A stretch of DNA of 64,000 nt from Diphasiastrum complanatum. Lineage: Eukaryota > Streptophyta > Lycopodiopsida > Lycopodiales > Lycopodiaceae. The notes below the pieces were generated by a model. It did no database searches, was not told the origin of the DNA, and saw nothing but the letters and a program-made list of their open reading frames with translations. Positions 59,633-64,000 of this stretch are shown in pieces. Positions within the stretch are counted from its first letter, which is position 1; each line of letters begins with the position of its first letter. Position numbers and translations under genes: made by a program. The DNA is taken from positions 46,994,617 through 47,058,616 of the forward strand of contig CM055097.1 of NCBI GenBank assembly GCA_029204225.1, given 5' to 3'.

Positions 59633-60220
59633 ATGTTAAAGTACAATACTTTAGGACCCTAAATGGATCTACACAAGATCCACAAGAGTGATTGGGTGTT
59701 TGCTAAACAATCTATTGCAAAAACTAGACACAAAAATTAAACTAGAATAGCAATTTTGCACATAACAAACAAGAACAATCATAAAGCATTGATCAATTAT
59801 GAAAATCCAAGTTCATACGTGTGAAACACGGCCTGTAGTACATGTAGCCTGCAAACATAGAATGGAAGTAATCACTTTGATTGCATTTGGATCATAAAAA
59901 CTCAATACAAATGTGGAGTAGCTCAAGATAGAAAAGCCTCTTCATTTGTAAAGTTAGGCAAATTTCTAGCATGTAATAAGGAAGTTAACTTGGCTTTCTT
60001 GCCCTAATTTGCCAACCTAGCCTCATTCCTAGAGTCATGCCAAGTAGGTGGCTAGTTGGTCAATCTCCACCACAAATCTAGGATTTAGGTCCTATAAAGT
60101 AGGAATCACTACCAAATTGACTTGACCTACTCTTTAGACTTGATCTAACCTACACTAGGGTAGGTTTCCCACATGGCTCCATGGCGTCACATGTGTGGGA
60201 CCCACTTATGTACGTAATTT
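59633..60220 (-). mobile_element. LTR-like sequence with neighbouring primer-site-like motif
   Basis: In plus reading it starts TGTTAAAGTACAATACTTTA. Immediately to its left is CTTGGCTCTAATACTA, whose complement TAGTATTAGAGCCAAG resembles the tRNA-Met primer site TGGTATCAGAGC with a few changes. This fits a minus-strand 5' LTR. The first 150 bp resemble 29417-29600 and, more weakly, 42655-42705. The outer end is uncertain. Confidence 0.5.
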
Positions 60221-60221
60221 A

Positions 60222-60289
60222 CAATATTTGACATAGCTAGATTTTCCAACATAGGCAATATTTGACATTGCTAGATTTGCCAACATAGG
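60222..60289. repeat. 34 bp tandem duplication
   Basis: CAATATTTGACATAGCTAGA, continuing TTTTCCAACATAGG, occurs twice head to tail with two differences. Confidence 0.85.
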
Positions 60290-61392
60290 CAAGTAAAAAG
60301 AAAGTTACAAAATTGTGAAGTTGGAGACAATATTTTGTAACATAAACTAGGAATTTCTAGATTCTTGTATTTTTTTTATCTTGTTTTGATCCATTTTTGC
60401 TTGAATTTTTGTTTCTTTTTTTGTTTTTTTAAGATTTTATCTGAGTAGGTAAAGTTGTAGAGCATTGAAAGGGCTTTTTTTTACATTTCTTGAAGTAATA
60501 AGGAAGTTACTGATTCATGGAATTGACCCAAAAAAATTTGAAAACTTATCATGAACCATGCAAAGTTCTCCCTACAGCTGCCCAACCTTCAGGTTCTCTG
60601 CTCTTTTTTGAAGCCATGCGAAGGTTAAAAAACAAAAAGATTAGAAACAACATAACCATAGGAAAGGCAACGCTAGTCTGATTCACCCAGCCAATGCATC
60701 CTCTTATAGAATGTCCCTCTCGTAGTCAGGTGTGAGTTTGAATGTGATAGGTGGTAGTTGCAACTGACACTCACCGTTCATGTTGCATGCATGTCGCATG
60801 CCTGAGTTACTAACGCATGAGGAGTACTAGTTCACTACTGAAGGACTGCATGGCTCCCAACTATTATGCATGTGTCTACATGAGCATTACTGGTCCTCAT
60901 ACCTACTACATGGGGGGGTATGCATGCGTGCCACTGACTTAGATTATCCTCTACCCTCTAGTGGTTAGCTACACCTAGAAGTATTCTTAAATCAGGGATA
61001 GTTACGGGGTGTCATAACTAAACATCTCTACTCTTTTGTTCCTCCTTGGTTCAACAATTGAGGTTCTAAATGTTGCACAATTGTGTATGTTTTTTACCTT
61101 AGGATTTAACATACCTTTCTATACTAAAATTGACTTTTTGAGCATGAAGCAAGAAATTTTACTATGTGTACATTTGAAATATACCATTCTCTATTACAAT
61201 GGAAAAATAAGTTTTAACTATGTTATCTACTTCTAAAAAGGAAACTAGTTTTTGTACTTCAAAATCCACCCATGATCATTTAAATCATGGCATAGTTAAA
61301 TAATCATCAAATGCTCACTTGCATAGTACAACAATAAAAAAATGACTATCATTACGTGATTTCAAATGACTAGTCTCCACAACATGTTTGTA

Positions 61393-61450
<58 letters not shown>

Positions 61451-63289
61451 TTTCTCTGATGATGGGACAAGTTGACCACAAAGCTAGTACTAAAAGAATG
61501 AGATAATGATGAGTCACACTTGATCTATTCTACATATAAATTTTAAAGTACATGGAAAAATGAAATTTACTTGGATGCATTGATGTTAACTATCCGAAAC
61601 TCAAATTGTTTAAAAGATATCAGGTCATCTCCCACAATAGTCGAGTCAAATAAGAGTTGCTAGTGCTTCTTGCTTGACATAGCCTCAAATCCTGTCCTAC
61701 AGAATAGGGATATTTTGACACCTTCTACTCCAAACTTAGCTAGGCCTTCCCATCACTTGTCAAGTTACACTAACACCATGTGTTTGCACTATATTTTTGG
61801 TTTCCTCCAGGCTTATAATACCTTAACAAACTCACATTGTCGTTATATGTTTTTAGGTCTATGTAGAGAATCTAGCAAACCTTAAAGTCATACCTTTATA
61901 GCTTGGCAGTATGCCTATATGCAAGGGATTAAAAGACCAAGTCTCTTGGAAGAAAGGTGAAATAATATGAAATAAGTTTTTGATATCTTAGTAAAACAAC
62001 AATCATACAATAGCTCGAAAATAAAAAGATATTCATTCACATATATTTCATTCATTTGTTTCCATAAACCAAAAATCTGAATCAAAGTATAAAAGTCATG
62101 CTTTTATTTCAAACAGTATGTACTCTACACGTAAATCAATACTATTTGTCAAGAGTAAGAAAATTGTTGATCATATAAAAGAAAACTAAGAATATTTTGT
62201 TTTATAATTGTTGAAAAATATTGCACACTCAATTTATGGCTTCTTTGCTAGGCAGGTGTCACTTAGTATGTAAATATCTAGATCACTCACATCAAACTAA
62301 GATCTCAAAATATTTTATTTTAGCCCTTCCATTTTTTGCAACTAGTTTCTTGTTTGTATTTGTTATTTGAATTGGCTTTGCTTCATCACTAATCATCATC
62401 AAAATGTAAAGCTAAAGCATATTTCATTTTAGCTACGAATAGTATTTTGTTGTTTAGAAATGTGTAAAGCATTAAAAGTCTATTAAAAGGTAGCAATTTA
62501 TCCCCATAGTAGTTGAGTTGGATTAGGGTGGTTGATGTGTCCACAATAGTGTAAACTTGACTTGTGACAATCGTGAAATAGGGGTACCTTGGAGCCTTGT
62601 TGTCCAGTCTTGGAAAAGACTAGTATGTGGAGGTATAGTGCACAAATTGTACACGATGAAAGTGTGCATGGTATCAAATAGTATGGAAGTACATTAAACA
62701 AAATGACATTTGAACTTATGTGAATGCCATAGAAATGAAAACCACAATAAGAGGCAAATATGGTATGCTAGTGAATAGACCAATGGTAGATTAAGTCATT
62801 GGTTATAGCTATAGAGATGTTTTCTAAACAAAAATCTAGTTTATGCACCTATCTACTCATAGGTTATGCAATCAATCTAGCATGCTAACTATTTTTTGCT
62901 CAAAGATCAAGAATGTAATAATTCCTAGCTATTATTTAGGAAAAAAGTAGCTTTATCATACATTATTTGTGTTATGATGGATCACTCTCAACCTTCACTT
63001 GGATTTGTGGATTTTAGTGAATATGAACTGGTAGCCCACAAAAGATTGACTCTACATGACATCAACAAGAGAGTTGTACCATAAATATTGAAAGAATGAT
63101 CACCTAGTAGAATGGAATATATATGAAAGGGTCGAAGGAGCTAGAGGTGGAGGTTACACTAGAAGAGGAGGTGGGCGGGGTTCCATCCTCTAGGTTGTGG
63201 AACAAAAAATTATTTTGCATGAAAAAAATCATCTAGGTGGAGGGGAAGGAACTGAGCTAGAAGACAACAAGTCAATCTTTCGATCTAGT
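60290..63289. other. No gene recognised
   Basis: About 3 kb of AT-rich DNA without any frame that has a recognisable motif. It contains the AT microsatellite at 61391-61449. Otherwise I see no structure. Confidence 0.5.
61391..61449. repeat. (AT)n microsatellite
   Basis: A run of about 58 bp of alternating A and T with one interruption (TACAT near 61406). Confidence 0.95.
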
Positions 63290-64000
63290 TATTGAGCCGT
63301 CTGGATTGAGCTTCAACTTGAACATCCATTTCGTGTCAATAATCTTTGCATTTGGAGGAGGTTCGACAAGACACCAAGTCTTTTTTTTCATCAAAGAATT
63401 ATCCTCAACATTCATGGTTTTATGCCAATTATCTAATCCAAACTCGATCGTGCTTCTGCTACTGAGACAGGCTCATCATGACTAATAAATGTATGAGAAA
63501 ATCAGGTTCATGTCAGAGTCGAGCAGACGTTCGAACTATGGTCGGTTGCTGAGTAATTATCTTCTTTGTTTACAGAGAGGATTTCATTACAACCTTTATC
63601 CAGGATAGTACATTGCTTTGAATTAGACAAAGCTCTAAAGCCTTGATATGTGGTCTTGCGAATAGACAATAAATTCTTTGTCAATTTGGGTACATAAAGT
63701 ACACTATTAAGCAAATATTGAATTTCCATCTAGAAGCTAAAGGTGAATCATTCCTTGGCCTTCAATCTGTGGTGTTCACTTGATTCATCGAAGTAGGTGT
63801 ACTTTCAATCTGTTGGTGTGAGTTCTTCAAATAGAAATCTGGATGGAGTCATGTGCCAAGAAACACTTGAATTGATATACCATAATAGGACATGTCTACT
63901 TTGTTGATCTTGTACCATAAGCAGTTTCGGGTCTTATCGGAGTTTGTAGCAGAGTCGGAACCTCCTTCATGCTACTGCTACATCTTCTTCTTTGCTTCAT
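63290..64000 (-). pseudogene. Decayed copia fragment, protease to RT, continuing off the window
   Basis: Read on the minus strand from the right edge: a protease-like block near 63870-63900 (WYINSSVSWHMTPSRFLFEE, where the DSGAS motif has become NSSVS), then VLYVPKLTKNLLSIRKT (63508-63729), the usual block before integrase. Directly after it comes the RT start (63290-63490: DNSLMKKKTWCLVEPPPNAK; KWMFKLKLNPDGSITRSK). The whole integrase is missing between the two. The catalytic Asp of the protease is lost and stops are present. Confidence 0.75.

Noticed and set aside
60290-63289. Short open frames such as 61036-61236 and 62498-62701
   Set aside because: They have no recognisable motif and their length is expected by chance in AT-rich DNA.

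Overview
This window looks like nuclear DNA of a land plant with a large, repeat-rich genome. The evidence is one intact plant-type actin gene with introns at the usual plant actin positions, many nested Ty1/copia and Ty3/gypsy retrotransposons with initiator tRNA-Met primer sites, and long AT-rich gaps between genes. The many old, decayed insertions would fit a gymnosperm or another non-angiosperm, but I cannot fix the taxon from sequence alone.

Layout. 0-4.4 kb: scraps of a retroelement ORF, then an internally deleted copia on the minus strand with its 3' LTR. 4.4-7.2 kb: no gene. 7.2-11.2 kb: a decayed gypsy pol (G1). 11.4-12.3 kb: a dead copia RT fragment. 12.3-18.4 kb: two convergent, decayed, intron-bearing loci of a family I do not recognise. 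19.3-19.9 kb: a gypsy integrase relic. 20.5-24.9 kb: the intact actin gene (377 aa) with a long leader intron carrying a ~100 bp tandem repeat. 27.7-29.9 kb: an LTR relic, a PIF1-like helicase relic and a copia scrap. 30.1-34.8 kb: a nearly full-length broken copia (C2). 34.8-43.8 kb: LTR-like repeats, unknown retroelement ORF scraps, a 112 bp TC microsatellite and a foldback hairpin.

43.8-58.4 kb is the most interesting part. The 3' half of a young copia element (C4: integrase-RT-RNase H, 897 aa open, plus LTR) lies on the plus strand at 43.9-47.2 kb. The 5' half (LTR, primer site, gag, start of protease) lies on the minus strand at 53.9-56.7 kb. Both LTRs are 655 bp and look identical, and their outer ends carry the same 5 bp target duplication (AGAAG, and CTTCT read on the plus strand). 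One inversion of about 10 kb, from about 43.85 to 53.90 kb, explains this. The same inversion separates the gag (minus, 47.2-49.0 kb) and pol (plus, 56.7-58.4 kb) of the gypsy element G2 into which C4 had inserted. The inverted block also holds a truncated copia (C3) and a DNA-level duplicate of the 3' half of the actin gene.

58.6-64 kb: a copia RNase H scrap, an LTR-like repeat, a long stretch without genes, and a decayed copia fragment running off the right edge. The actin gene is the only convincing host gene; almost everything else is transposable-element sequence of various ages.
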